From NCBI GenBank assembly GCA_963736975.1, contig CAVTQY010000001.1, positions 3,534,001 to 3,598,000 on the forward strand: DNA of 64,000 nucleotides. Reading direction: 5' to 3'. Both the position numbers and the translations under genes were made by a program. The notes beneath the pieces were generated by a model. That model saw only the letters and a list, made by a program, of their open reading frames with translations. It was not told the origin of the DNA and searched no databases. This DNA comes from CAVTQY01 sp963736975. Lineage in GTDB: Bacteria > Pseudomonadota > Alphaproteobacteria > Acetobacterales > Acetobacteraceae. This document shows, piece by piece, positions 17,779 to 26,818 of this stretch. Numbering within the stretch: position 1 is the first letter of the stretch; every line of letters begins with the position of its first letter.

Positions 17779-17881
17779 GTGGGAGGCCGGATCGACGACC
17801 CGAGCGGAAACTCGTTGCGGCTGCTTCCTTCCGGACCTGACCGGATTGGCGAGACGCCCGTCCGCCGCCGACCTCCCAGGG
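17779..17881 (-). ncRNA. ffs: Small signal recognition particle RNA (4.5S type)
   Basis: On the minus strand the sequence folds as a single long hairpin. The ends pair (GGGAGGTC with GGCCTCCC), and the conserved SRP core reads GGTCAGGTCCGGAAGGAAGC, ending AGCC. This contains the GGAAG loop and the symmetric and asymmetric internal-loop bases recognised by Ffh. Its length is about 100 nt and it lies directly upstream of dnaX, the usual alphaproteobacterial location. The exact 5' and 3' ends are estimated from the terminal helix. Confidence 0.92.
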
Positions 17882-17952
17882 GTTCATATCATGCCGCCCC
17901 GGGGGACGGGCAAGGTGGCAAGCAAACCGGGCGTCTTCCCCGTTGTGCCGCG

Positions 17953-18921
17953 ATGACGCACACTCGCCAGGCCGAGCCGAATCGAAGCAGCCCCGTGCCC
18001 CTCATCATCGCCACCCGACCGAACGTGTATTCATCGAGCCCGCTCGACCGTGTCGGCGAACGGCGCGAGGACAACACCTGGATCGAAGCCAGACTGGACG
18101 ATCCGGACAGTCTCTTCGTGCCGGTCTGGCGCAGCCGCAACCTTATCGCCGCACTCGATCAGGGCCAGCCGGACGCCGTTTACATCTCCGGCGAGGCCGC
18201 CTCCACGTTGCGCGACGCCGCCAACGCCTGGGCTCTGCTCGGCCTGCTTGAGGGCCGCGCGGTTTTCGCCCTCGATATCAGCGCCGCCGAGGATCCACAG
18301 CCGCTGCTGCGCGACACGCTGGGCACGTTCACCGACCTCCGTTCCGTCGGCTGGGGCGTGCCGAAGCCGGAAGCAGCGGTGCTCGCCCATGCGCGGGGGC
18401 TGATGCACTGGCGCGCGCGCCACCGCTTCTGCGGTGTCTGCGGCTCGCCCTGCGAGCCGCGCAGCGCCGGCCATGTCATGCTGTGCACCGGGTGCAAGAC
18501 CGAGCATTTCCCCCGCACCGACCCGGCCGTGATCATGCTCGTCACCAGCGCCGACCGCGCTCTGCTGGGCCATTCGCGCCGATTTCCGCGCGCCAACATG
18601 TATTCGACGCTCGCCGGTTTCGTGGAGCCCGGCGAGAGCCTCGAAGAGGCGGTGCGGCGGGAGGTGCGGGAGGAATCCGGCATTGCGGTCGGCGAGGTGT
18701 ACTACCACTCGAGCCAACCCTGGCCCTTCCCCGGCAACGTCATGCTGGGCTTTTACGGCGAGGGCCTGACCGAGGAGATCCGGGTGGACGATACCGAGCT
18801 TGTCGATGTGCGCTGGTTCAGCCGCGAACAGATCCGCGATCACGATGCGCATGGCTTCCAGCTTCCGCGGCCCGACAGCATCGCCCGCCGGCTGATCGAA
18901 GACTGGCTGGCGGCGGAATGA
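17953..18921 (+). CDS. nudC: NAD(H) pyrophosphatase / NADH-capped-RNA decapping Nudix enzyme
   Basis: NudC hydrolyses NADH to NMNH and AMP and can remove NAD caps from RNA. The 322-residue protein has a divergent N-terminal domain, a four-cysteine zinc site (CGVCGSPC; CTGC), the Nudix box GFVEPGESLEEAV followed by REVREESGI, and the NudC-specific SQPWPFP motif downstream. The ATG is chosen after the SRP RNA; in-frame readings further upstream would cross that RNA gene on the other strand. The stop overlaps the start of a small lipoprotein gene by ATGA. Confidence 0.93.
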   Translation: MTHTRQAEPNRSSPVPLIIATRPNVYSSSPLDRVGERREDNTWIEARLDDPDSLFVPVWRSRNLIAALDQGQPDAVYISGEAASTLRDAANAWALLGLLEGRAVFALDISAAEDPQPLLRDTLGTFTDLRSVGWGVPKPEAAVLAHARGLMHWRARHRFCGVCGSPCEPRSAGHVMLCTGCKTEHFPRTDPAVIMLVTSADRALLGHSRRFPRANMYSTLAGFVEPGESLEEAVRREVREESGIAVGEVYYHSSQPWPFPGNVMLGFYGEGLTEEIRVDDTELVDVRWFSREQIRDHDAHGFQLPRPDSIARRLIEDWLAAE

Positions 18922-19232
18922 AGACCTCGGCTCCCTCTGCGCTGCTCGGCGCCGGACTCATTCTGGGCGCCTGCTCATCCTCGGGCCCGAAAACCGCGAT
19001 CGACGCGCAATGCCAACGCGAGGCGGAAAACACCCCGCATGTGCGCGCGCTGATCGCGCAATCAGTGCCGGGGACCTACAACCTCACCTTCGACAAGAGC
19101 GTTTCGACGCCGCCGGTCGATGCGCAATTTGCGCTCCGCCAGGCCAAGCTGGAGTGCCTGCGACGCCACGGGGTCCCCGATACGGGCGTGGAGCCGGTAC
19201 GCAACTACGGTTTCAGCCCGCTGGGATACTGA
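18918..19232 (+). CDS. Small predicted lipoprotein
   Basis: A 104-residue protein with a lipoprotein signal: a short N-terminal stretch, a hydrophobic segment, and a lipobox ending LILGAC (lipidated Cys at residue 19), then Ser-rich CSSSG. The mature part contains two further cysteines (DAQCQREAE, LECLRRHG), possibly a disulfide, and shows no domain I recognise. It overlaps nudC by ATGA and is convergent with ctrA, leaving a 17-bp gap. Confidence 0.75.
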   Translation: MKTSAPSALLGAGLILGACSSSGPKTAIDAQCQREAENTPHVRALIAQSVPGTYNLTFDKSVSTPPVDAQFALRQAKLECLRRHGVPDTGVEPVRNYGFSPLGY

Positions 19233-19249
19233 ACGGACAGCTCGCGCGA

Positions 19250-19984
19250 TCACGCCGCCGAGCGTGCGTGTTCGGGAATCGTCTGGGTGCCCATGGCTGG
19301 CGCGAAGGTGGTGGCCGGCTCGCGGATCATATAACCGCGGCCCCAAACCGTGCCGATCAGGTTGTCGGCGCCCGCCTGCGCCAGCTTTTTGCGCAGCTTG
19401 CAGACGAACACGTCGATGATCTTCATCTCCGGCTCATCCATCCCGCCGTAAAGATGGTTGAGAAACGCCTCCTTGCTGAGGACCATTCCCTTGCGCAGCA
19501 CCAGCAGTTCGAGGATTGCATATTCCTTGCCCGTCAGGTGCACCTCCTGCGCATTCACCGTAACCTGGCGGCTGTCGAGATTGAGCTGCATCGGCCCGAC
19601 CTGCAGCAAGGGCTGGCTGAACCCTTTGCTCCGGCGAACCACCGCCTGGATCCGGGCAAGCAGCTCCGTTTTGTCGAAGGGCTTGCTCATAACGTCGTCC
19701 GCGCCGAGACCAAGCGCCTTCACCCGCGACTGCGAACCGCCGAGGCCCGACAGGACCAGCACCGGCAGATGATTACGAGCCACCCGCATGCGGCGGACAA
19801 CCTCGTAGCCTTCGACATCCGGAAGGTCGAGGTCGAGCACCATGATATCGTAATCGTAATGGCGAACCAGCTCCAGCGCCTCTTCCCCCGAGTCCGCGTG
19901 ATCCACCACGGCATTACCGGAGGTGAGCATCATGGTGGTGCTGCGGGCCGCGGTAAGATCACTATCCACGAGTAGAACGCGCAT
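19250..19984 (-). CDS. ctrA: Cell-cycle response regulator CtrA
   Basis: OmpR-family response regulator controlling cell cycle and flagellar genes in alphaproteobacteria. The receiver domain has the phospho-acceptor Asp51 (MVLDLDLPD) and the conserved lysine in MSKPFDKTELLARI. The linker VVRRSKG and the winged-helix DNA-binding domain (VHLTGKEYAILELL, then FLNHLYGGMDEPEMKIIDVF) are strongly CtrA-like. Two in-frame ATGs occur. The one at 19984 is preferred because AGGAG lies nine bases before it, whereas that AGGAG directly abuts the ATG at 19993. It is divergent from fliI-fliJ. Confidence 0.93.
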   Translation of the reverse strand: MRVLLVDSDLTAARSTTMMLTSGNAVVDHADSGEEALELVRHYDYDIMVLDLDLPDVEGYEVVRRMRVARNHLPVLVLSGLGGSQSRVKALGLGADDVMSKPFDKTELLARIQAVVRRSKGFSQPLLQVGPMQLNLDSRQVTVNAQEVHLTGKEYAILELLVLRKGMVLSKEAFLNHLYGGMDEPEMKIIDVFVCKLRKKLAQAGADNLIGTVWGRGYMIREPATTFAPAMGTQTIPEHARSAA

Positions 19985-20150
19985 GTCTGCCATCTCCTAT
20001 GATCTTTATAGGCCAGTAATACCACCATAGCGTGTGCTTGACTATAGTTTTTTCACGCATTACGTGTCTTATTCTCCGCAATCATCTTCTACCACGAGTG
20101 ATGACAATAGAAATGAGACAGATCGAGCTCCTGCCGGCAAGCCGGGACCG

Positions 20151-21524
20151 ATGACCCAGCCCGGGTTCATGGATCGGGTTGCTGCCGCGACTGCCGAGCT
20201 GCGGACCATCTCGGCGCTTCAGCTTGAAGGCCGGGTGGTCGGTGTTTCGGGTTTGAGTGCCGAGCTGAAGGGGCTCGCCGGCCATCTCTCGGTAGGCGAC
20301 CGGCTCGCCCTGTGCCCCCGCCAGGGTGCACCTGTCGTGGCCGAAATCGTGGCTTTTCGCGCCGGCGCGGCCAAGGCCATGGCATTTGGCAGCCTGGAGG
20401 GATTGGGGCCGGGCGCTCGCGCGATCGCCGAGGCAAGAGACCTTCGCTTCGGCGGCGGCGCCACCCTGGCCCCGTCCGCTGACTGGCTCGGCCGGATAAT
20501 CGACCCGCTCGGGCGGCCGCTGGATGGCAAGGGCCCGCTTCGCCATGGAGCATCTCGCCGGGTCAGCGCGGGTCCCCCGGCGGCAACCGAACGTGCCCGA
20601 CTTGGTCCGAGGCTGGATTTCGGCGTGCGCGCGCTCAATTGCTTCGCGACCTGCCGTCAGGGACAGCGTCTCGGCCTGTTCGCCGGCTCGGGGGTCGGCA
20701 AATCCGCTCTGCTGGGCATGCTGACACGGGGCGCCGCGTGCGACGTCGCGGTGCTCGCCCTTGTCGGCGAACGCGGCCGCGAAGTGAGGGAGTTCGTCGA
20801 GGACGAGCTTGGCGATGGGTTGGCCCGCTCGGTCGTCGTGGTGGCCACATCGGATGCTCCGCCCCTGCTGCGGCGTGAGACTGCTTATGCCGCCATGACG
20901 GTAGCGGAGTATTTTCGCGACCAGGGGCAGTCGGTGCTGCTGCTCATGGACAGCGTGACCCGCTTCTGCATGGCGTTGCGGGAGATCGGGCTATCGGCTG
21001 GCGAGCCGCCGGCCACCCGCGGCTATCCGCCCAGCGTGTTTGCCGAGCTGCCGCGCCTGCTGGAACGAGCCGGCCCGGGGCTGGAGCGGACGAGTGACCC
21101 GGTCGGCCATATCACCGCGCTGTTCACCGTATTGGTCGAAGGCGACGATCTCAACGACCCGGTCGCCGACGCGGTGCGGGGGATTCTGGATGGACACGTG
21201 ATCCTGGACCGGCGCATCGCCGAAGGCGGGCGCTATCCGGCAATCGACGTACTGCGCTCCCTGTCGCGCACCGCTGCCGGCTGCAACAGCGCCCAGGAGA
21301 ACGCCCTCGCGGCCCGCGCCAGGGCGATCCTGGCCCTGCATGCCGACATGGCCGACCTGGTGCGGCTCGGCGCCTACCGCAGCGGTGCCGATCCGGCGGT
21401 GGACCAGGCGATTGCGGTGGCGCCGCGTCTCGATGCGCTGCTCCGCCAGGGCCGGACTGAACGGACCAGCCTGACAGACAGCTTCGTGCAACTCGCAGCA
21501 GCGATGGATGCAAATGAAACGTGA
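20151..21524 (+). CDS. fliI: Flagellar export ATPase FliI
   Basis: F1-beta-like ATPase of the flagellar type III export apparatus, 457 residues from the chosen ATG. Walker A (GSGVGKS) is near residue 180, GERGREVREF follows, Walker B is SVLLLMDSVTRF, and RTAAGCNSAQ lies near the C-terminal domain. An in-frame GTG 117 bases upstream would add a Ser/Asn-rich tail without family similarity; an ATG 18 bases downstream is the other option. It is followed by fliJ with overlap, while no other flagellar structural genes lie in the window. Confidence 0.92.
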   Translation: MTQPGFMDRVAAATAELRTISALQLEGRVVGVSGLSAELKGLAGHLSVGDRLALCPRQGAPVVAEIVAFRAGAAKAMAFGSLEGLGPGARAIAEARDLRFGGGATLAPSADWLGRIIDPLGRPLDGKGPLRHGASRRVSAGPPAATERARLGPRLDFGVRALNCFATCRQGQRLGLFAGSGVGKSALLGMLTRGAACDVAVLALVGERGREVREFVEDELGDGLARSVVVVATSDAPPLLRRETAYAAMTVAEYFRDQGQSVLLLMDSVTRFCMALREIGLSAGEPPATRGYPPSVFAELPRLLERAGPGLERTSDPVGHITALFTVLVEGDDLNDPVADAVRGILDGHVILDRRIAEGGRYPAIDVLRSLSRTAAGCNSAQENALAARARAILALHADMADLVRLGAYRSGADPAVDQAIAVAPRLDALLRQGRTERTSLTDSFVQLAAAMDANET

Positions 21525-21933
21525 ACCATTGGCGGCGGTGGTGCGTCTGCGCTGGGCGGCGCAGGAAGACGCGGCGCGTGAACTCGCGGACTGCCTGCGG
21601 GTGGAAGCCGAGGCGCAACAGGCGGTTTCGGCGATACGGGCCGCGATTGAGCGGGAGACCGAGGCCGCGTCCAATCTTGACGCCGATGACGCGGTGGTGG
21701 AGGCGTTCGGGATTTGGCTGAAGCGCGCGCGCAAGGACCTGCGCGATGCCGAGGCGGCGCGAGAGAGAGCCGAGACAGACACCACGCGGTCCCGCGCGGT
21801 GCTGGCAGCGGCGCGCGCCGCCGTCAAGGCAGCCGAAGAGATGCTGGAGACCAAGGCAGCGATCCAACGCACCGAGGCCGGCCGGCGCGAACAACAGGTG
21901 CTCGATGAAGTCGGCCAGCGGCAGCGTCGATAA
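21514..21933 (+). CDS. fliJ: Flagellar export chaperone FliJ-like coiled-coil protein
   Basis: A 139-residue, almost entirely helical protein rich in Ala, Glu, Arg and Gln, with heptad-like spacing over its whole length (RWAAQEDAARELADCLRVEA at the start; RREQQVLDEVGQRQRR at the end). FliJ forms a coiled coil that inserts into the FliI hexamer. The call rests on coiled-coil character, size and its position overlapping the 3' end of fliI, more than on sequence motifs, which are weak in this family. An ATG six bases upstream is also in frame. Confidence 0.8.
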   Translation: MKREPLAAVVRLRWAAQEDAARELADCLRVEAEAQQAVSAIRAAIERETEAASNLDADDAVVEAFGIWLKRARKDLRDAEAARERAETDTTRSRAVLAAARAAVKAAEEMLETKAAIQRTEAGRREQQVLDEVGQRQRR

Positions 21934-22050
21934 CTCGAACAGGTTCACACGGAGAAGCGCGGAGCACCACGGCCCTCATTTGTTCGGCGCGGTGGCGGCG
22001 TCCCCCCGAAATATGCTCAATACCCGGCACGTTACGAATGAGGATCTGCA

Positions 22051-23364
22051 GTGCGCATTGCGATGATTGGCGGCGGCTATGTCGGACTGGTATCCGGCGC
22101 TTGCTTCGCCGAATTCGGCTCCGAGGTCGTCATCATAGAGGCCGACCAGGACCGTCTGGCCCAACTGCAAGCCGGCCGTATGCCCATCTACGAGCCCGGT
22201 CTCGACAGGCTGGTAACGGAGAACGTCAGGGCCGGCCGGCTCGACTTTTCCGACGACCTCCCGGCGGCCCTCGCCGGGATAGAGGCGGTGTTCATCGCCG
22301 TCGGCACGCCGACCCGGCGCGGCGACGGACACGCCGATCTGTCTTACGTGTTTGCCGCGGCCGAACAGGTCGCCCGCGCGCTGACCGGGTATGCGGTGAT
22401 CGTGACCAAGTCCACCGTGCCTGTCGGCACTGGGCGGAAGATCGCCGAAATCGTCCGCCACGCCCGCCCCGACCTCGAATTCGACGTCGCATCCAATCCG
22501 GAGTTTCTGCGCGAAGGCAGCGCGATCAGCGATTTCATGCGCCCGGACCGCGTGGTGATCGGGGCGGAGACCGACAGCGCCCGTGAGGTGCTGCGCCGGC
22601 TCTATCGCCCGCTGTATCTGATCGAGGCACCGATCGTCTTCACTGCGATCGAGACCGCCGAACTGACAAAATACGCCGCCAACGCCTTCCTGGCGATGAA
22701 GGTCACCTTCATCAATGAAATGGCCGACCTCTGTGAGAAGACGGGGGCCGACGTGCACGACGTGGCGCGCGGCATCGGGCTCGATGGACGGATCGGCCGC
22801 AAGTTCCTGCATCCCGGTCCGGGCTTCGGCGGTTCGTGCTTCCCCAAGGACACGCTCGCGCTTATGCAAATCGCGCAGGATTTCGGCGCGCCGTCCCGCT
22901 TGGTGGAAGCAGTGGTCGGCGTCAACGATGCGCGCAAATCCGGCATGGCGATGCGTGTGATCGCCGCCTGCGGCGGCTCGGTGCGCGGCCGGACAATCGC
23001 GGTGCTGGGGCTGACCTTCAAACCGGAGACCGACGATATGCGCGATGCTCCGTCGGTGCCGATCATCTGGCGATTGGTCCAGGACGGCGCCGTGGTGCGC
23101 GCCTTCGACCCGGAAGGAATGACGCAAGCACGCCAGGTACTGCCGGAAGGCGTGACCTATTGCCGGGACGCGCTGGACGCAGCGCAGGGGGCCGACGCGC
23201 TGGTTGTAGTTACGGAATGGAATGAGTTTCGCGCCTTGCCGCCGGAGCGATTGGCCGCCGCCATGAGCGGGCGGGTCGTAATCGATCTGCGCAACGTGTA
23301 TGACCCCGCCGCAATGCGCGCCGGGGGTTTCGATTATCAGTGCATCGGACGCCCGGGCCGGTAA
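22051..23364 (+). CDS. UDP-glucose 6-dehydrogenase
   Basis: NAD-dependent oxidation of UDP-glucose to UDP-glucuronate, a precursor for exopolysaccharides. The 437-residue protein has the Rossmann motif IGGGYVGLVSGACFAEFG at the N-terminus, substrate-binding YEPGLD, the linker ETAELTKYAANAFLAMK, the catalytic Cys263 in GPGFGGSCFPKD, and a C-terminal domain (VLGLTFKPETDDMRDAPS). It starts with GTG preceded by GAGG. A family 2 glycosyltransferase follows on the same strand, suggesting a surface polysaccharide role. Confidence 0.94.
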   Translation: MRIAMIGGGYVGLVSGACFAEFGSEVVIIEADQDRLAQLQAGRMPIYEPGLDRLVTENVRAGRLDFSDDLPAALAGIEAVFIAVGTPTRRGDGHADLSYVFAAAEQVARALTGYAVIVTKSTVPVGTGRKIAEIVRHARPDLEFDVASNPEFLREGSAISDFMRPDRVVIGAETDSAREVLRRLYRPLYLIEAPIVFTAIETAELTKYAANAFLAMKVTFINEMADLCEKTGADVHDVARGIGLDGRIGRKFLHPGPGFGGSCFPKDTLALMQIAQDFGAPSRLVEAVVGVNDARKSGMAMRVIAACGGSVRGRTIAVLGLTFKPETDDMRDAPSVPIIWRLVQDGAVVRAFDPEGMTQARQVLPEGVTYCRDALDAAQGADALVVVTEWNEFRALPPERLAAAMSGRVVIDLRNVYDPAAMRAGGFDYQCIGRPGR

Positions 23365-23398
23365 GCTTTCCTCAACCTGGGTAACGCAGCTTGGCGGT

Positions 23399-24334
23399 AT
23401 GTCTGGTGCCCCGCTGCTGACGGTCTGCATCTGCACACATAACCGGCCGCGCTATCTGCGCGACTGTCTGGACGGGCTTGCCCGGCAGACCGTCCCCCAC
23501 CAGCAGTTCGAGATACTGGTGGTGGATAGCGCATCGGCCTCGGCCCCGGCAGCCGCTTTGCCCGAGCTGATTGCGGCATTACCGAATGCACGGCTGCTGC
23601 GGCTGGACCAACCGGGATTGTGCCTGGCGCGCAATACCGCGGCGGAAGCGGCGCAGGCCCCGTATATTTGCTATATCGACGACGATACGGTCCCGCAGCC
23701 GGACTGGGCGGCGGCGGCGTTGAGCGCCATCGCGGAAGCCCCCGCCGCGCTTATCGGCGGCCGCATCCTCCCGCGGTGGGAAGCGCCGCTTCCCGGCTGG
23801 TGGCCACCGCGCCTGCGCGGCGTCCTGTCGATCATAGAGGACGAAGTCCGGGGCGAGTACCGCTCGACAGACCTGCCGCCGGGTTTCGAACCTTGCGGTG
23901 CCAACCTGATCGTGCACGTGCCGACCCTGCTTGCCGCCGGCGGTTTCTGGACCAAGGGACGGTGCGGCGACTCCCTTCTTTCGGATGACGAAGTTCAGCT
24001 CGCCTGGCGCTTGCAAGCAGCCGGCCACTCGGCGCGGCATGATTCGCGCGTCGTGGTGCATCACCAGATTCAGGCCAATCGGCTGACCACCTCCTGGCTA
24101 CTGTCGCGGTTGCATTGGCAAGGCATTTCCACTGTGCTGACGCGCCGCCTGCTTGGGCAGCCCCAATCCGTCTGGCGCGAGCTGCCCCGGCGGTTGCTGG
24201 TCGTCGTCCTTCTGGCACCGGCCGCCCTTATCCCGCCTGCCAGCACGCGGATGATCGATTTGCGATGGCGGCTCGCTTACGCGACGGGCTTCATCCGCGC
24301 CACCTTGGGTTGGCGGCTCTCCGGGCTGGCCTGA
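23399..24334 (+). CDS. Family 2 glycosyltransferase
   Basis: Predicted GT-A fold transferase, 311 residues. It opens with LTVCICTHNRPRYLRDCLDG, typical of GT2 nucleotide-sugar binding. The metal-binding acidic cluster is ICYIDDDTVPQPDWAA, and a later SDDEVQLAWRLQAAG corresponds to the ED-like catalytic region. The last 70 residues contain basic and hydrophobic stretches, possibly membrane-associated. The ATG at 23399 is chosen because the family core begins five residues in. Donor and acceptor sugars are unknown; its neighbour makes UDP-glucuronate. Confidence 0.88.
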   Translation: MSGAPLLTVCICTHNRPRYLRDCLDGLARQTVPHQQFEILVVDSASASAPAAALPELIAALPNARLLRLDQPGLCLARNTAAEAAQAPYICYIDDDTVPQPDWAAAALSAIAEAPAALIGGRILPRWEAPLPGWWPPRLRGVLSIIEDEVRGEYRSTDLPPGFEPCGANLIVHVPTLLAAGGFWTKGRCGDSLLSDDEVQLAWRLQAAGHSARHDSRVVVHHQIQANRLTTSWLLSRLHWQGISTVLTRRLLGQPQSVWRELPRRLLVVVLLAPAALIPPASTRMIDLRWRLAYATGFIRATLGWRLSGLA

Positions 24335-24387
24335 TCATACCAGCGGCCCCGGCTCGGTCGGAGCGGTCAACAGGAAGGCCGGTGGCG

Positions 24388-24669
24388 TCAGATCGATTTC
24401 CGCCGCAGCCGGCGCGCATTGGCCGAGGCTCTCGTATGCCAGGGCGCCAGCAAGGAAGCGGCGTCGAGCTCCACCCAGGGCTGCGCCAGCAGAGTCGCGG
24501 AACGCCGCGCCGCTGCCGCCTTCTCCAGCACCATGCGTTGGTACTCCGTGCGCGAGCATGTCCCCTGTGCCATCATTAGGCTGCGGCGAGCGATCGTCTC
24601 CCACGACGCGAGGGCGAGCTCGGTCATCATCAGCGGCACGAGGAACGGCGAGGGCGTTTTCTTTGTCAT
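24388..24669 (-). CDS. Small conserved-looking hypothetical protein
   Basis: A 93-residue protein with a hydrophilic opening (MTKKTPSPF), a helical Met/Leu/Ala region (PLMMTELALASWETIARRSL followed by MMAQGTCS), an amphipathic Ala/Lys helix (EYQRMVLEKAAAARRSAT) and a basic tail (RRLRRKSI). The composition looks coding and resembles short hypothetical or phasin-like proteins of Rhodospirillales, but no family is assigned. An open frame continues upstream to 25185, through the toxin-antitoxin relic; that extension is not believed. Confidence 0.5.
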   Translation of the reverse strand: MTKKTPSPFLVPLMMTELALASWETIARRSLMMAQGTCSRTEYQRMVLEKAAAARRSATLLAQPWVELDAASLLAPWHTRASANARRLRRKSI

Positions 24670-24776
24670 AACCCTGACATGGCCCTCGTTTCCGGCACGG
24701 CAAGGCGGTCCCCTGTCACGGTGTCTCGCCGAGTTCCGCCAGAAGGACTGCGACCTGGCCGCGCAATGGCGCAAGA

Positions 24777-25112
24777 TTATGCTGTGCAGTGTGCCAAATT
24801 GTCGATCTCGCGGTGAACGTGGATCAGAGCATTGCGCATCGCAATCGCCGGCAGCGGAGCAGCACGGCTGCATAAACAGGTTGCTTCGATCGCTTGATCC
24901 CGGCACGGATGAACGGGTTCTCGATGGCGTTGACCATGACGAGATCCACCGGCGCTGCAACAGTACCGCCAGCCAGTCGCGCAACTTGAAATGCTCGGCG
25001 AGACTCGGTGCGAATCCGCTGCGGTCATAGGCGAAAGAAAATCCACATCGGAACCGCACGAGTCGAAATCGGTGCCGCGGACAGCGGACCCGAACGCCTC
25101 CGTCCGGTGCAT
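24777..25112 (-). pseudogene. Decayed MNT nucleotidyltransferase / HEPN toxin-antitoxin relic
   Basis: Pieces of a minimal-nucleotidyltransferase antitoxin and its HEPN partner appear in three successive frames on the minus strand. Frame one has FGSAVRGTDFD then SDVDF, matching the GS...DxD active site. Frame two continues FAPSLAEHFKLRDWLAVLLQ. Frame three continues VDLVMVNAIENPFIRAG. It is then joined to a short HEPN C-terminal piece, AMRNALIHVHREID, which keeps the R-x4-H ribonuclease motif and runs to a stop. At least two frameshifts and an internal deletion are needed, and the N-terminus is missing. It abuts the GMC oxidoreductase stop codon. Confidence 0.75.
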
Positions 25113-26818
25113 CACGCGTCCGCCGGCGCGACACGTCCGCCGGTGAAATGCCGCACCACCGGGCGAGCCGGCTGCTCCAGCTCACCCCGCGCGGCCATCA
25201 CCTTGATCCGATCAGCGATCCGGCACGACATCGCCTGGATCGTCAGCGACGGGTTCACGCCGCCCACCGTCGGGAACAGCGACCCATCGCACACCCACAA
25301 ATTCGGGATATCCCACGAACGCCCGTCCGCATTCACCACGCTGGTGGCCGGATCGTCGCCCATGCGACAGCCGCCATTCAGATGCGCCGTACTTTCGGAA
25401 TCCCAAATATCGCGCGCGCCGACAGCCTCCATCGCCTGGCGCATGAAACGCACCGCATGCTGGCGCAGCAGATTGTCGTTCTCGCAATAACGGAACGTCA
25501 CCTTGGCGATGCGCAGCCCGTGCTCATCGGTTTCGTCCGCCAGCTCCACACGGTTTTCCTCGCGCGGCAAAACCTCGCCGACGATCTTAAGTCCGGCCTG
25601 GTTTATGTAGCAGGCGAGCGCGTCCTTGAGCGGCTGACCCCACAACCCGCGGCTGCTCGCAACCGTCTGCGCCCATTCGACCGCCAGCGGCCCCTGGCTC
25701 ATGTAAGCGTAGCCGCCGAAGAAATCCTTGTCGTCGCAATAGTTCCAGTGCTCGGTCAGCGCCATCGACGGCGGGCCCTTGTAGAAACGGATCTCCTCAT
25801 CCATTACGCCCCAGACCGCGTCGTTGGACTGCACCATGAAATACTTGCCAACAAGCCCGTTCGTGTTGGCCAGCCCATCGGGGAATTGCGGGCAGGCGGA
25901 ATTGAGCAGCAGGCGCGGTGATTCCACCGCGTATCCCGCCACAACGACGTTGCGGGCTTTCTGGAATCGCCAGCGGCCTTCGCGATGATAGTGCACACCG
26001 CTCACCCGGCCGGATGCTTCCACCTCGATGCGCCCGACCATCGCCATGTCGCGCACCTCCGCACCCGCCTTCAGCGCGCGCGGCAGCCACACGATCAGCG
26101 CGCTCTGCTTGGCATTGGTGGAACAGCCCACGCTGCAGAACCCGCGATAGACGCAAGGATGCGACAGGCCGCGCGGCGCCGAGACGGTCGCCAGCGGCGT
26201 TGGAGACCAGGGGATGCCGAGCGCTTCGCAGCCCTTCGCCAGCACCAGCCCAGCGGCGTTCACCTCATGCGGGCGATACGGATAACGCCCGCGCGGCGGA
26301 CCCCAGGGATAGCGCACCGGCCCGGAAATTTTCAGCGCGTCCTCGACCTCATCGTAATAGCGCCACATCTCCTGCCAATCGACCGGCCAGTCGGCGCCGT
26401 AGCCCAGCAGCGAACGCGCCTTGAACCACTCCGGACGGAAGCGCAGCGACACCATCATGAAATGCACGCTGCTGCCGCCCACCGAACGGCCGCTGTTGCG
26501 CCGTCCCAGCTCGAAGGCCTCGCTGCCCTCGACGATCCGGTTGTCCAGCCAGAACAGTTTCAACTGTTCTGTTTCATCCGAGGCGAATTCATCGAGCGGG
26601 CGGTACCACGCGCCGGCATCGAAAGCGACGACTGAGAACCCCGCCTCGGCCAGCTTCGCCGCCAGCGTCGCCCCGCCGAACCCAGTGCCGACGATGGCGA
26701 AATCCACCGCCTCGTCCTCGCGGTATTGCCGCATCGGCACCCAGGTATCCCCCGCACGCAGCACATCCGGCGCGCGGCCTGCCCGGCCTCGCGGCTCCCT
26801 GGGGACGATTTCAGGCAT
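25112..26818 (-). CDS. GMC family FAD oxidoreductase (gluconate-dehydrogenase-type large subunit)
   Basis: Flavoprotein of 568 residues with the FAD motif FAIVGTGFGGATLAAKLAEA, the GMC-type GRRNSGRSVGGSSVHF, and a C-terminal active-site region containing TAHLNGGCRMGDD and GVNPSLTIQAMS. The family oxidises sugars or sugar acids, passing electrons to the respiratory chain through partner subunits. The ATG selected opens the conserved protein; it lies inside the preceding small-subunit gene, overlapping by eight bases. No signal peptide is evident on this subunit; in related complexes the small subunit carries the signal, but here that subunit also lacks a clear one. Confidence 0.88.
   Translation of the reverse strand: MPEIVPREPRGRAGRAPDVLRAGDTWVPMRQYREDEAVDFAIVGTGFGGATLAAKLAEAGFSVVAFDAGAWYRPLDEFASDETEQLKLFWLDNRIVEGSEAFELGRRNSGRSVGGSSVHFMMVSLRFRPEWFKARSLLGYGADWPVDWQEMWRYYDEVEDALKISGPVRYPWGPPRGRYPYRPHEVNAAGLVLAKGCEALGIPWSPTPLATVSAPRGLSHPCVYRGFCSVGCSTNAKQSALIVWLPRALKAGAEVRDMAMVGRIEVEASGRVSGVHYHREGRWRFQKARNVVVAGYAVESPRLLLNSACPQFPDGLANTNGLVGKYFMVQSNDAVWGVMDEEIRFYKGPPSMALTEHWNYCDDKDFFGGYAYMSQGPLAVEWAQTVASSRGLWGQPLKDALACYINQAGLKIVGEVLPREENRVELADETDEHGLRIAKVTFRYCENDNLLRQHAVRFMRQAMEAVGARDIWDSESTAHLNGGCRMGDDPATSVVNADGRSWDIPNLWVCDGSLFPTVGGVNPSLTIQAMSCRIADRIKVMAARGELEQPARPVVRHFTGGRVAPADA

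Noticed and set aside
17704..17952. Upstream in-frame extension of nudC
   Set aside because: It would run through the SRP RNA gene on the opposite strand; the NudC N-terminus is complete from 17953.
24335..24703. 122-codon minus-strand open frame (MPCRKRGPCQ...)
   Set aside because: It overlaps the better-looking frame at 24388-24669 in another register and has no coding-like hydrophobic pattern.
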